From Flavobacteriaceae bacterium (lineage in GTDB: Bacteria; Bacteroidota; Bacteroidia; Flavobacteriales; Flavobacteriaceae), in NCBI GenBank assembly GCA_023264015.1, contig JALQTJ010000002.1, positions 1 to 64,000 on the forward strand: a stretch of DNA of 64,000 nt. Reading direction: 5' to 3'. The notes below the pieces were generated by a model. That model did no database searches. It was not told where the DNA came from and worked only from the letters and a program-made list of their open reading frames with translations. The translations under genes were made by a program, and so were the position numbers. Position 1 is the stretch's first letter. Each line of letters opens with the position of its first letter. Positions 44,384 through 53,103 of this stretch are shown piece by piece.

Positions 44384-46684
44384 ATGCCCATGTTCAAGCG
44401 CATAGTGATTGTGTTTTGGGTGCTTTTTGCCTCGGCTGTGGTTGGGGTGGCTCTCATTTTTAGAACAGCCGCAACAGGAGGATTTGGGCCGATGCCTACT
44501 TTTGAGCAACTAGAGAATCCGCAGACAAATTTCGCCACGCATCTGTACTCTTCAGACTCTATCATTTTAGGAAAATTCTACCTCGGAGACAACAGAACCC
44601 CCACTGATTTTAAGCAGTTTCCGAAATCACTTGTCGACGCCTTGATAGCCACCGAAGACGCGCGCTTCTACGATCATTCAGGAATAGATTTCAGAGGATT
44701 TTTTAGGGCACTAGCCTATTTGGGCAGCCGCGGAGGCGCTTCTACGATAACGCAACAGCTCTCTAGGCAATTGTTTGTTGGGGTGCGTTCGCGTAATTTG
44801 AAGGAGGCCCTTCAGCAAAAGATAAAAGAGTGGGTCATCGCCGTGCGACTTGAGCGCAATTACACCAAAGAAGAGATTCTCGAAATGTACCTCAACAATT
44901 ACGATTGGGGGTACCTAGCAGACGGTATTGAAAACGCCGCGAGAATCTATTTCAACAAACCGCCCCAAGAGCTCGAGGTGAAAGAAAGTGCTATGTTGGT
45001 GGGGATGCTCCAAAATTCTTCGTTATTCAATCCGATCAGGCGTCCTGAGATGGTGGTGCGCAGAAGAAATATCGTCCTCGACCAGATGGTGAAATACGAA
45101 TACCTTTTGCAGGCAGAGGCTGATTCGCTAAAGGCTACTCCCTTAGACTTAGATTTCAATCCTGAGAATTCGCACAACGAAGGCTTGGCCACCTATTTCA
45201 GAATGCATGTGCAGGCGTGGCTCAGAGACTGGGCGGCCAACAACCCTAGGCCTAATGGAGAAACCTACGACATCTATCGCGACGGACTAAAGGTCTACAC
45301 CACTATAGATTCGAAGCTACAGGCCAACGCAGAAGCGGCTAGTACGGCGCACTTGAAAAATCTACAGCGTGCCTTTTTTAGACAAAGCGCTCAAGACACA
45401 TCACCGACGGCACCCTTTGTGGATGTGGAAAAAGAGCAGGCAGAAAACATCATAGAGCAGGCCATGCGCCGAAGCGAGCGCTGGCGTGTGCTGCGTGCTG
45501 AAGGCAAGTCAGATACCGTCATTAAGGCGAGCTTCTACGTGCCCACTGAGATGCGAGTGTTTGATTGGGAGCATGAGAATTTAGAGCGCGATACGGTAAT
45601 GACTCCTATAGATTCGATTTTGTACTACAAGAAGCATCTGCGCATGGCCATGATGAGTATTGAGCCGAGTACTGGTCATATTAAAGCCTGGGTAGGAGGA
45701 GCCAATTACAAGCACTTTCAATACGACAACGTCATTCAAGGAGCACGGCAAGTCGGGTCTACTTTCAAGCCTTTTGTGTACGCCGCCGTAATCGATCAAC
45801 TAAGACTTTCACCTTGCGATCGTTTGCCAGATGTACCCTATTGTGTCGAGGCGATGCGCCACGGAAATACCGAGTCGTGGTGCCCTAAGAATTCAGGCGG
45901 ACGCTACAGTGGCGAAAACATCACGCTGAAATATGCCCTTGCCAACAGCATTAATACGGTAACAGCACAGCTTATCGACAAGGTAGGGCCGAGAGCCGTT
46001 TCGGCCTTAGTAAAGAAGCTCGGGGTGCGCAATGAGGTTCCAGCCGTGCCTTCGATTGCTTTGGGTACGCCAGACATTAAGGTTCACGATTTGGTAGCTG
46101 CATACAGCGCCTTTGCCAATCAAGGGGTATATGTCGAACCTACCTTTATAACGCATATAGAAGACCGAAGCGGAACGGTGCTTTATCGGGCGGTTCCAGA
46201 AACACAAGATGTCTTCAATAAAGAAATCGCCTATGCCATGGTGAGCCTGCTCAAGGGGGTCACAGAGGCCGGATCTGGGATACGCCTAAGACACAATTGG
46301 ATGCAAGACAAACCGGTGTATCAAGAAGCGGTGACGGGGTATCCGTACGAATTTAAGAACGAGATAGCCGGAAAGACCGGAACCACCCAAAATCAATCAG
46401 ACGGATGGTTCATGGGTATGGTACCCAACCTGGTTACTGGGGTTTGGGTCGGAGCTGAAGACCGTTCGGTGCATTTTGACAATATTGCCTACGGTCAAGG
46501 AGCTACGATGGCGCTACCTATCTGGGCAAATTACATGCGCAAAAACTATCAAGACTCTCTAGGCATAAGCCAAGCCGACTTTGAGCGGCCCGAGAATATG
46601 CCTTTCAACCTAGATTGTGCTCAGATCGAGCAAGATCCGAATACTCCTGATCTCGAGATCGACCTCGAGGAATTTGACTTCTAA
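44384..46684 (+). CDS. Class A penicillin-binding protein 1A (glycosyltransferase/transpeptidase)
   Basis: A 766-residue bifunctional peptidoglycan synthase anchored by one N-terminal helix. The GT51 domain shows ATEDARFYDHSGIDFRGFFRA and GGASTITQQLSRQLF. The transpeptidase domain has the catalytic SxxK in GSTFKPFVY (Ser about residue 458), the SxN counterpart ANSINTVTAQ, and KTG in AGKTGTTQNQSDGWFMG. The C-terminus is short and acidic. It is cotranscribed with the PSP1 gene and convergent with the peptidase gene, 3 nt apart. Confidence 0.94.
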   Translation: MPMFKRIVIVFWVLFASAVVGVALIFRTAATGGFGPMPTFEQLENPQTNFATHLYSSDSIILGKFYLGDNRTPTDFKQFPKSLVDALIATEDARFYDHSGIDFRGFFRALAYLGSRGGASTITQQLSRQLFVGVRSRNLKEALQQKIKEWVIAVRLERNYTKEEILEMYLNNYDWGYLADGIENAARIYFNKPPQELEVKESAMLVGMLQNSSLFNPIRRPEMVVRRRNIVLDQMVKYEYLLQAEADSLKATPLDLDFNPENSHNEGLATYFRMHVQAWLRDWAANNPRPNGETYDIYRDGLKVYTTIDSKLQANAEAASTAHLKNLQRAFFRQSAQDTSPTAPFVDVEKEQAENIIEQAMRRSERWRVLRAEGKSDTVIKASFYVPTEMRVFDWEHENLERDTVMTPIDSILYYKKHLRMAMMSIEPSTGHIKAWVGGANYKHFQYDNVIQGARQVGSTFKPFVYAAVIDQLRLSPCDRLPDVPYCVEAMRHGNTESWCPKNSGGRYSGENITLKYALANSINTVTAQLIDKVGPRAVSALVKKLGVRNEVPAVPSIALGTPDIKVHDLVAAYSAFANQGVYVEPTFITHIEDRSGTVLYRAVPETQDVFNKEIAYAMVSLLKGVTEAGSGIRLRHNWMQDKPVYQEAVTGYPYEFKNEIAGKTGTTQNQSDGWFMGMVPNLVTGVWVGAEDRSVHFDNIAYGQGATMALPIWANYMRKNYQDSLGISQADFERPENMPFNLDCAQIEQDPNTPDLEIDLEEFDF

Positions 46685-46687
46685 GAT

Positions 46688-48865
46688 TTATTTCATGGTG
46701 TTGTCACCAGGCGCCTCAATGCGCGGCGTAGGCAACGCGTCGAATCCCATCGCATTCAAGGTAAAGGCATAGATGTCGGCGTACTGTTCTATGGTTTTAC
46801 TCACAGGAGTTCCTGCCCCGTGACCGGCATCAGTTTCGATGCGGATGAGCACTGGGGTGTCTCCGGCATGTTTGTCTTGGAGCTCAGCTGCGAATTTGAA
46901 ACTGTGGGCTGGAACCACACGGTCGTCGTGATCACCTGTGGTAATGAGTGTAGCAGGGTACGACACTCCCTCTTTCACATTGTGTACAGGAGAATACCCT
47001 TTCAGGTAGGCGAACATCTCTGGCGAATCTTCAGAAGTTCCATAGTCGTAAGCCCATCCAGCACCGGCCGTGAAAGTGTGGTAACGCAACATATCAAGTA
47101 CACCTACTGCCGGCAGTGCTACTCGCGCTAAATCAGGACGCTGGGTCATGGTGGCCCCGACTAATAGCCCCCCATTGGATCCGCCTCTTAAAGCCAATAG
47201 ATCTGATGAGGTGTACTTCTCGGCAATGAGGTATTCACCTGCCGCGATGAAGTCGTCAAAGACGTTTTGTTTGTTCATTTGAGTACCGGCATCGTGCCAG
47301 GTCTTACCGTATTCGCCTCCACCTCTTAAGTTTGGAACGGCGTAAATGCCGCCCATCTCCATCCAAATGGCATTGGTTACGCTAAATGATGGGGTTAGGC
47401 TGATATTGAATCCGCCGTATCCGTAGAGGATGGCAGGGTTGTTTCCGTCTTTTTTCAGCCCCCTTTTGTAGGTAATCATCATCGGAACCTGAGTGCCGTC
47501 TTTCGAAGTATAGAACACTTGTTCAGAAACGTATTCGTCTGAATTGAATTCGATAGCGGGGGTCCAGTATACAGCAGATTCACCGGTTTCTGGGTTATAG
47601 GTATAGCTGCTTGAAGGCGTGTTGTAATTGGTAAAGGTGTAGTATAATACTTCGTCAGACGATTTTCCGCCAAAGCCTCCTACGCTCCCTAGCCCCGGGA
47701 GGTCTATTTCGCGCACGAGCTCACCTTTGTAGTCGTATTGATATACTTTTGAGAGGGCATCAATCATGTATTCGGCAAAGAAATATCCTGATCCTGTATT
47801 AAGGGTCAAAACGTTTTCTGTTTCTGGGATCACATCTACCCAATGTTCAGGAGTAGGCTGCTTTGCGTCAGCCTTAACCAGTCGCTTGTTTGGCGCGTCG
47901 CGATCGGTCACTAAGAATAAAGTGCTTCCTTCGTTTTCAGTGACATAGGTGTCAGAGGTTTCGTCGTCTACAATAGCAACGATAGGCGCATTTTCAACGC
48001 TTAAATCTTGCATGAACAGCTTGTTCCCTGAGGTGGTGTTCGAAGCGCTAATGAATAAAAAATGTGCGTCTTCACTAACAGATCCGCCGATGTAGCGGTG
48101 TTTTTCTTCAGGCGTCCCGCCATAGATCAACTGATCTTCTTCTTGCGAGGTACCCAGGCGGTGAAAATAAAGTTTGTGTTGATCGGTTTTTGCAGAGAGT
48201 TCGCTTCCGTCAGGCTTGTCGTAGCTCGAGTAGTAGAACCCTTCGTTTTTCTTCCAAGAGATGCCGCTGAATTTTACATCAATGATGGTGTCGCCAACCT
48301 GTTCTTTGGTTTCTGCGTTGAGTACGATGATTTTTCTCCAGTCGCTTCCGCCCTCTGAAATAGAATAGGCCAAGAGGCTTCCGTCTTCGGTGAAGCTGAG
48401 ACCGGCCAAAGAAACGGTGCCGTCTTCGCTGAAGCTATTCGGATCGAGAAACACTTCTGCCTCTTCGTTTTCTCCTTTTTGTCGGTAGACTACTGATTGG
48501 TTTTGCAGTCCGTCGTTTTTATAGAAATAGGTGTAGGCGCCTTCTTTGAATGGGCGTGAAATCTTTTCGTAATTCCAGAGTTTTTCGAGTCGAGCCTTGA
48601 GTTCTTCTTTGTACGATATGCCGTTAAGGTGCGAAAAAGTGGTTTCGTTTTGACGCTTCACCCAATCTTCGGTTGCAGCGCTTCGGTCGTCTTCTAGCCA
48701 GCGGTAGTTGTCGACAACTTCTTCTTCGAAGTACGTATCCACTACTGGAATTTTCTCTGTTTCTGGATAACTCACGGTTGTAGATTGAACATTAGACGTA
48801 CAAGAATTCAGCACCAAAGCGCCTACACAGGCGCTTAGAATGAAAGGAGCATATAGACGACGCAT
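46688..48865 (-). CDS. Prolyl oligopeptidase family serine peptidase (S9A), predicted lipoprotein
   Basis: A 725-residue two-domain peptidase: N-terminal seven-bladed beta-propeller and C-terminal alpha/beta-hydrolase. The catalytic Ser is in [14 protein letters not shown] (about residue 561), the Asp in [12 protein letters not shown] and the His in [23 protein letters not shown]-like sequence marks the S9A group. The signal ends LVLNSC (about Cys22), so it is probably a lipoprotein. It cuts short peptides after proline. It stands alone between PBP1A and asd. Confidence 0.94.
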   Translation of the reverse strand: MRRLYAPFILSACVGALVLNSCTSNVQSTTVSYPETEKIPVVDTYFEEEVVDNYRWLEDDRSAATEDWVKRQNETTFSHLNGISYKEELKARLEKLWNYEKISRPFKEGAYTYFYKNDGLQNQSVVYRQKGENEEAEVFLDPNSFSEDGTVSLAGLSFTEDGSLLAYSISEGGSDWRKIIVLNAETKEQVGDTIIDVKFSGISWKKNEGFYYSSYDKPDGSELSAKTDQHKLYFHRLGTSQEEDQLIYGGTPEEKHRYIGGSVSEDAHFLFISASNTTSGNKLFMQDLSVENAPIVAIVDDETSDTYVTENEGSTLFLVTDRDAPNKRLVKADAKQPTPEHWVDVIPETENVLTLNTGSGYFFAEYMIDALSKVYQYDYKGELVREIDLPGLGSVGGFGGKSSDEVLYYTFTNYNTPSSSYTYNPETGESAVYWTPAIEFNSDEYVSEQVFYTSKDGTQVPMMITYKRGLKKDGNNPAILYGYGGFNISLTPSFSVTNAIWMEMGGIYAVPNLRGGGEYGKTWHDAGTQMNKQNVFDDFIAAGEYLIAEKYTSSDLLALRGGSNGGLLVGATMTQRPDLARVALPAVGVLDMLRYHTFTAGAGWAYDYGTSEDSPEMFAYLKGYSPVHNVKEGVSYPATLITTGDHDDRVVPAHSFKFAAELQDKHAGDTPVLIRIETDAGHGAGTPVSKTIEQYADIYAFTLNAMGFDALPTPRIEAPGDNTMK

Positions 48866-48899
48866 ACGGTTTGATTTTAGTATGCTGAAAGTACAAAAT

Positions 48900-49889
48900 C
48901 TATACGATCGAATGCGCCACTAAGTACTCGGCAATTTGAACGGCATTTGTCGCAGCCCCTTTACGCAGGTTATCGGCCACTACCCAAAGGTTAAGGGTGT
49001 TTGGCATAGAAGGATCGCGTCTAAGCCTTCCGACAAAAACCTCGTCTTTCTGGTGGGCCGTATACGGCATAGGATAGTGGTTGTTGGCCACATCGTCTTG
49101 CACGATTACGCCATCGCTTTCTTCTAACAATTGGCGCACCTCAGCCAAATCAAAATCTCTTTTGAACGATACGTTTACCGACTCAGAATGTCCTCCGGCT
49201 GTGGGTATACGAACGGCAGTAGCACTAATTTTTAACGAATCGTCTCCCAAGATCTTCTTGGGTTCTTGCATCAGTTTTTGCTCTTCTTTGGTGAATCCGT
49301 CTTCTAAAAATACATCGCAATGCGGTAAAGCATTTCTGTAAATCGGATGCGGATAGGCGCGTTCTGATTCGATTCCTTTTTCTTCATTCTCGAGCTGTTG
49401 TACCGCCTTTACACCAGTTCCTGAAACCGATTGATACGTCGATACCACGATGCGGTCAATGCCATAAGTACGGTGCAGCGGAGCTAGAGCGAGCACCATT
49501 TGAATGGTCGAGCAGTTTGGGTTAGCGATAATATAGTCGTCTGCAGTCAAGGTGTTGGCGTTGATTTCTGGGACCACCAATTTGTGGTTGGGGTTCATGC
49601 GCCAAGCAGATGAATTGTCGATCACCCGACATCCTACCTCGGCGAATTTCGGAGCCCAGTCGAGCGAAGTTCCACCTCCGGCAGAAAAAAGTGCAATGTC
49701 AGGACGTCTTGATACGGCATCTTCTAAGGATATAATGATGTGGTCTTGCCCCTTGTAGTGTATGGTCTTTCCGACAGAGCGTTCAGACGCTACAAGTAAG
49801 AGTTCGTCGTAGTTAAAGTTTCGCTGCTCTAATACTTCGAGCATCACTTGGCCCACTAGTCCGGTGGCGCCGACTACCGCTAATTTCAT
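48900..49889 (-). CDS. asd: Aspartate-semialdehyde dehydrogenase
   Basis: A 329-residue NADP-dependent enzyme at the branch to lysine/diaminopimelate, methionine and threonine. It has the NADP loop [13 protein letters not shown] at the N-terminus, the catalytic Cys in ANPNCSTIQ (about residue 127), and [16 protein letters not shown] and [17 protein letters not shown] chose the ATG giving [10 protein letters not shown]; the longer frame adds seven unconserved residues. A perfect -7 box lies 21 nt upstream, and a perfect palindrome lies further up. Confidence 0.95.
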   Translation of the reverse strand: MKLAVVGATGLVGQVMLEVLEQRNFNYDELLLVASERSVGKTIHYKGQDHIIISLEDAVSRRPDIALFSAGGGTSLDWAPKFAEVGCRVIDNSSAWRMNPNHKLVVPEINANTLTADDYIIANPNCSTIQMVLALAPLHRTYGIDRIVVSTYQSVSGTGVKAVQQLENEEKGIESERAYPHPIYRNALPHCDVFLEDGFTKEEQKLMQEPKKILGDDSLKISATAVRIPTAGGHSESVNVSFKRDFDLAEVRQLLEESDGVIVQDDVANNHYPMPYTAHQKDEVFVGRLRRDPSMPNTLNLWVVADNLRKGAATNAVQIAEYLVAHSIV

Positions 49890-49910
49890 GATAGATTGAT
49901 TTAATGGCCG

Positions 49911-49918
49911 CAAAGGTA
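49911..49918 (-). promoter_or_regulatory. -7 element of asd
   Basis: Complement reads TACCTTTG, a perfect match, 21 nt before the ATG at 49889. Confidence 0.65.
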
Positions 49919-49941
49919 ACCTCTTAGCACCACTCTTTATA

Positions 49942-49956
49942 ATAACAAATTGTTAT
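49942..49956. promoter_or_regulatory. Perfect palindrome upstream of asd (operator-like)
   Basis: ATAACAA-A-TTGTTAT is a 7-bp perfect inverted repeat with a 1-nt centre. It lies 24 nt upstream of the asd -7 box, over the expected -33 region, and 21 nt after the alr stop. It could be a repressor or activator site, or a chance AT-rich repeat. Confidence 0.4.
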
Positions 49957-49976
49957 AAATAACACAGACTTGCGTC

Positions 49977-51071
49977 TTATACAAATACCCTTGGTACCCT
50001 TGGGCCAATTCCTGTTATAAGCTCATAAGCAATGGTCTCTGCTTTTGAAGAGAGGGTCTCTGCCGATTGGGCCGGTCCAAACACAAGAACGGTGTCGCCC
50101 ACTTCAGCCTTGAGATTGGTCACATCAATCATAAAAAGATCCATGCAAATCATTCCGACGGCCGAGGCTTCTTGATGGTTGACCAACACTTTAAAATTTG
50201 TGGTGCCCAATGAGCGGTGTATACCGTCGCCGTGTCCGATACCAACCGTGGCGATACGCATGGGCTTTTGGGCGATAAACTGTCGGTTGTAACTCACCGA
50301 TTCGCCCGCTTCGATACTTCTGATAGCGCTTATACTGCTGTATAGACTACTGATGGGAATAAGCTTTTTGTCGACGAGAGGGTCGTTGGCGTATCCGTGC
50401 AAACTGATGCCAGATCGCACACATTCAAAGGCGGCCTCAGGATAATTATGTACCCCTGAGCTATTTAATACGTGCCGTTTTATAGGCCTGCCTAAACGTT
50501 CAGAAACGAAGTGGTGTTGTGCGTTGAATTGTTCGATTTGCTCAAGAGTGAATGCCTTTAGGCCTACATCTTCGCTAGCGGCGAGATGTGTCATCATCCA
50601 ATCGCATTGAAGTTGAGGGTTACCGTCAATGAGCTGAAGCATTTCGTCTAGTTCACTGGATTTTATCCCGAGACGATTCAGCCCGGTATTCAGATTGATA
50701 TGCACCGCTGTCTTTCGTTTTTGGGCAAGCGCCGTCTTAGCCAAAGCCTTGGTGAAGGCTAGGCTGTACAGACTAAAATCAAGGCCCGCCTCGACTCCTG
50801 ATTCAAGGGTGTCGAGTTGTGCATGAAGGACTAGAATGGGCTTGGTGATTTTAGCTTTACGCAAGGCCAGGCCTTCTTCTACATATGCGACACAAAACGA
50901 ATCGGCCCCCAGTTCATCGAGACACTTGCTGAGTTTTACGATATCGGTACCGTAGGCATTCGCCTTCACTACGGCCATGAATTGCGTAGACGGATCGAGT
51001 TGTGAACGTAAATACTGATAATTGTGGGTCAGTGCCGCAGTGCTGACCTCTAGACGCGTGCTAGCGCTCAT
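49977..51071 (-). CDS. alr: Alanine racemase
   Basis: A 364-residue PLP enzyme that makes D-alanine for peptidoglycan. The PLP lysine is Lys36 in [13 protein letters not shown]; the second-site Tyr lies in [18 protein letters not shown] and [13 protein letters not shown] are family motifs. It is stand-alone; many Bacteroidota have alr fused to murF, so the unfused form is notable. It overlaps the tdk gene by 11 nt and is downstream of it in one transcript. Confidence 0.94.
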   Translation of the reverse strand: MSASTRLEVSTAALTHNYQYLRSQLDPSTQFMAVVKANAYGTDIVKLSKCLDELGADSFCVAYVEEGLALRKAKITKPILVLHAQLDTLESGVEAGLDFSLYSLAFTKALAKTALAQKRKTAVHINLNTGLNRLGIKSSELDEMLQLIDGNPQLQCDWMMTHLAASEDVGLKAFTLEQIEQFNAQHHFVSERLGRPIKRHVLNSSGVHNYPEAAFECVRSGISLHGYANDPLVDKKLIPISSLYSSISAIRSIEAGESVSYNRQFIAQKPMRIATVGIGHGDGIHRSLGTTNFKVLVNHQEASAVGMICMDLFMIDVTNLKAEVGDTVLVFGPAQSAETLSSKAETIAYELITGIGPRVPRVFV

Positions 51072-51663
51072 GCTTCTGCTTTTTGTCTTCTTCTATGGCC
51101 TTTCTAAAGGCAGCACGGCTGAGCGGTTCGTACTCTTGTGTTTCTCCTAGAAGAACGAGCGAGTCAGAATCGGCGATACGATGAGAATAGTGCGCAAGGT
51201 TTCCGGTGCGACTGCAAATGGCATGCACTTTGGTGACATACTCGGCCGTCGCCATAAGCGCGGGCATCGGACCAAAAGGGTTTCCCTTAAAATCCATATC
51301 TAAGCCTGCAACGATGACACGAATACCCTGATTCGCGAGGTCGTTACAGACGCTGACGATTTCTTCGTCAAAGAATTGCGCCTCGTCGATCCCTACTACA
51401 TCGCAGCGATCTGCCAGCAGGCGTATGTTTGCCGCCGCAGGAACAGGAGTCGATCTGATTTTGTTATCGTCATGCGAAATGACCATGTCTTGATCGTAAC
51501 GGGTGTCGATCAAAGGCTTAAAAATCTCAACGCGCTGTTTTGCAATCTTAGCGCGATTTAGGCGGCGGATGAGCTCTTCAGTTTTTCCAGAAAACATCGA
51601 GCCGCAGATCACTTCGATCCAACCATACGGTTCATTAGGCTTAACGGCGTTTTCTAAAAACAT
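51061..51663 (-). CDS. tdk: Thymidine kinase
   Basis: A 200-residue type II thymidine kinase. Walker A is GSMFSGKTE (residues 21-29), [11 protein letters not shown] the Walker B and catalytic Glu region, and [23 protein letters not shown] the lasso start. The zinc-ribbon cysteines are mostly lost: CSRTGN replaces CxxC and LSRAAF replaces the second pair. I recall the same loss in flavobacterial homologues, so this is probably not damage. It phosphorylates salvaged thymidine. alr follows with an 11-nt overlap. Confidence 0.93.
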   Translation of the reverse strand: MFLENAVKPNEPYGWIEVICGSMFSGKTEELIRRLNRAKIAKQRVEIFKPLIDTRYDQDMVISHDDNKIRSTPVPAAANIRLLADRCDVVGIDEAQFFDEEIVSVCNDLANQGIRVIVAGLDMDFKGNPFGPMPALMATAEYVTKVHAICSRTGNLAHYSHRIADSDSLVLLGETQEYEPLSRAAFRKAIEEDKKQKHER

Positions 51664-51714
51664 AAAGGGCAGGGTAACTTTAAACAGCCTAAAAATAGGA
51701 AGATTTAACGCTTT

Positions 51715-51734
51715 AATAGCGTCCCTTCGCTATT
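51715..51734. repeat. Inverted repeat between tdk and the 58-residue protein gene
   Basis: AATAGCG - TCCCTT - CGCTATT is a perfect 7-bp stem with a 6-nt loop in the divergent 101-nt gap. It could be an operator or a small hairpin; no U-tract follows on either strand. Confidence 0.45.
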
Positions 51735-51764
51735 TAGTATCGTATCTTGGAGAAAAATTAAGCT

Positions 51765-51941
51765 ATGACTTTTGAACGTCTAAATCCATTTTTGTTTGGG
51801 CAGACGGCGAAGCGCTTCGAGCGCATTGCTGACAAGGTGCTTTCAAGAGGAAGAGCCATTCCAGAGCTCAATCCGCATGAAGAAGACCTTAAGGTGCCAG
51901 GCATTGACACGATCAAGAACATCGTGTCTGAGATTGAATAA
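51765..51941 (+). CDS. Small protein of 58 residues, unknown function
   Basis: The frame begins MTFERLNPFLFGQTAKRFER and ends GIDTIKNIVSEIE. It is mixed-charge, without a membrane helix or cysteine, and has codon use like its neighbours. A near-consensus -7-like TATCTTGG lies 16-23 nt upstream. rsmI starts 12 nt after its stop, so the two are probably in one transcript. I do not recognise the family. The good coding appearance, the promoter and the tight spacing support a real gene. Confidence 0.6.
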   Translation: MTFERLNPFLFGQTAKRFERIADKVLSRGRAIPELNPHEEDLKVPGIDTIKNIVSEIE

Positions 51942-51953
51942 ACTTCATAACAG

Positions 51954-52634
51954 ATGGCCGGTAAGCTCTTTGTGGTGCCTACACCAGTGGGCAATTTAAA
52001 AGACATGACCTTTAGGGCTGTTGAGGTGCTACAAGCAGTTGATTTGATTCTGGCTGAAGACACTCGCGTCTCTTCAAAACTGTTGCAGCATTTTGAAATA
52101 TCAACCCCGCTCATTTCACACCACCAACACAACGAACACCAAACCGTAAACGGATTGGTCAAGCGGATGCAATCAGGAGAAACCTTTGCGCTGATCAGCG
52201 ATGCCGGCACCCCTGCCATTTCTGATCCCGGTTACCTACTGGTTCGCGCCTGTGTACAAGAACAGATTGAGGTCGACTGTCTGCCAGGAGCCACAGCCGT
52301 GATTCCGGCTTTAGTGAATAGCGGACTGCCCTGTGATCGTTTTATTTTCGAGGGATTTTTACCCCTAAAAAAGGGACGTCAATCTCGGCTAGAAGCCTTG
52401 GCTCAAGAAGACCGCACCGTGGTGCTTTATGAATCTCCCCACAAGCTGCTCAAGACCTTAACGCAGTGCGTCGCAATTTTTGGAGGTGACCGACCTGCCT
52501 CAATATCGCGTGAATTGAGCAAAAAGTTTGAAGAAACGATCCGAGGAAGCCTATATGATTTGGTTGGGCATTTCACCGAGAATGAGCCAAAAGGAGAGTT
52601 TGTGCTCGTCATTGCCGCTGCAACAAAAAAGTAA
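51954..52634 (+). CDS. rsmI: 16S rRNA (cytidine-1402-2'-O)-methyltransferase
   Basis: A 226-residue tetrapyrrole-methylase-fold enzyme. It shows KLFVVPTPVGNLKDMTFRAVEVL at the start, LAEDTRVSSKLLQHF, the SAM-pocket ALISDAGTPAISDPGYLLVR, and ECLPGATAVIPALVNSGLPCDRFIFEGFLP-like sequence (DCLPGATAV here). RsmI adds the 2'-O-methyl group of m4Cm1402 in the ribosomal P-site. It is slightly shorter than E. coli RsmI at the C-terminus. It overlaps no neighbour and is preceded by the small protein gene. Confidence 0.94.
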   Translation: MAGKLFVVPTPVGNLKDMTFRAVEVLQAVDLILAEDTRVSSKLLQHFEISTPLISHHQHNEHQTVNGLVKRMQSGETFALISDAGTPAISDPGYLLVRACVQEQIEVDCLPGATAVIPALVNSGLPCDRFIFEGFLPLKKGRQSRLEALAQEDRTVVLYESPHKLLKTLTQCVAIFGGDRPASISRELSKKFEETIRGSLYDLVGHFTENEPKGEFVLVIAAATKK

Positions 52635-52645
52635 GCGGGCTGCGT

Positions 52646-52653
52646 TATCTTTG
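52646..52653 (+). promoter_or_regulatory. -7 element of the OsmC-family gene
   Basis: TATCTTTG, a perfect match, ends 18 nt before the ATG at 52672. It decides against the longer frame that begins within rsmI. Confidence 0.65.
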
Positions 52654-52671
52654 ACGTTAAGATCAAATATC

Positions 52672-53100
52672 ATGGCAACAGAGAATCTCATTACCACTAC
52701 ATGGAAGGGCGATATGCTCTTCGAAACCAATAGTCTCACCGGACAAACTTTTCACATTAACGACTCTACCCCTGACGAGGTGCACAAACCGGTCACCCCA
52801 AAGGCGCTCATGTTATCGTCTCTGGCAGGGTGTTCAGGCCTTGACGTGGTCTCACTTGCGAAGAAAATGAAGCTAGATCTCGACGGCTTTCGCATCGAGA
52901 CGAAGGCGAGCTTGACTGACGAGCATCCACGCATCTACAATCACGTCGTCGTTTCGTACCATTTTGAGGGTTCTAATTTGAACGAAGACAAGTTAAAGCG
53001 CTGTGTAGAATTATCGGTAGAGAAGTACTGTGGCGTGATGGAAATGTTCAGACAATTCGCCAAAGTAGAGGTAGAGACCCTCTTTCATCACAACGCTTAA
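52672..53100 (+). CDS. OsmC family protein
   Basis: A 142-residue OsmC/Ohr-fold protein. It has the first-Cys region SSLAGCSGLDVVSLAKKMKL and the second-Cys region VEKYCGVMEMF, so the redox pair expected for hydroperoxide reduction is present. The YhfA-like subgroup is the best fit by pattern. I chose the ATG at 52672, downstream of a perfect -7 box. recJ follows immediately (its ATG at 53104), so they probably share a transcript. Confidence 0.88.
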   Translation: MATENLITTTWKGDMLFETNSLTGQTFHINDSTPDEVHKPVTPKALMLSSLAGCSGLDVVSLAKKMKLDLDGFRIETKASLTDEHPRIYNHVVVSYHFEGSNLNEDKLKRCVELSVEKYCGVMEMFRQFAKVEVETLFHHNA

Positions 53101-53103
53101 TTG

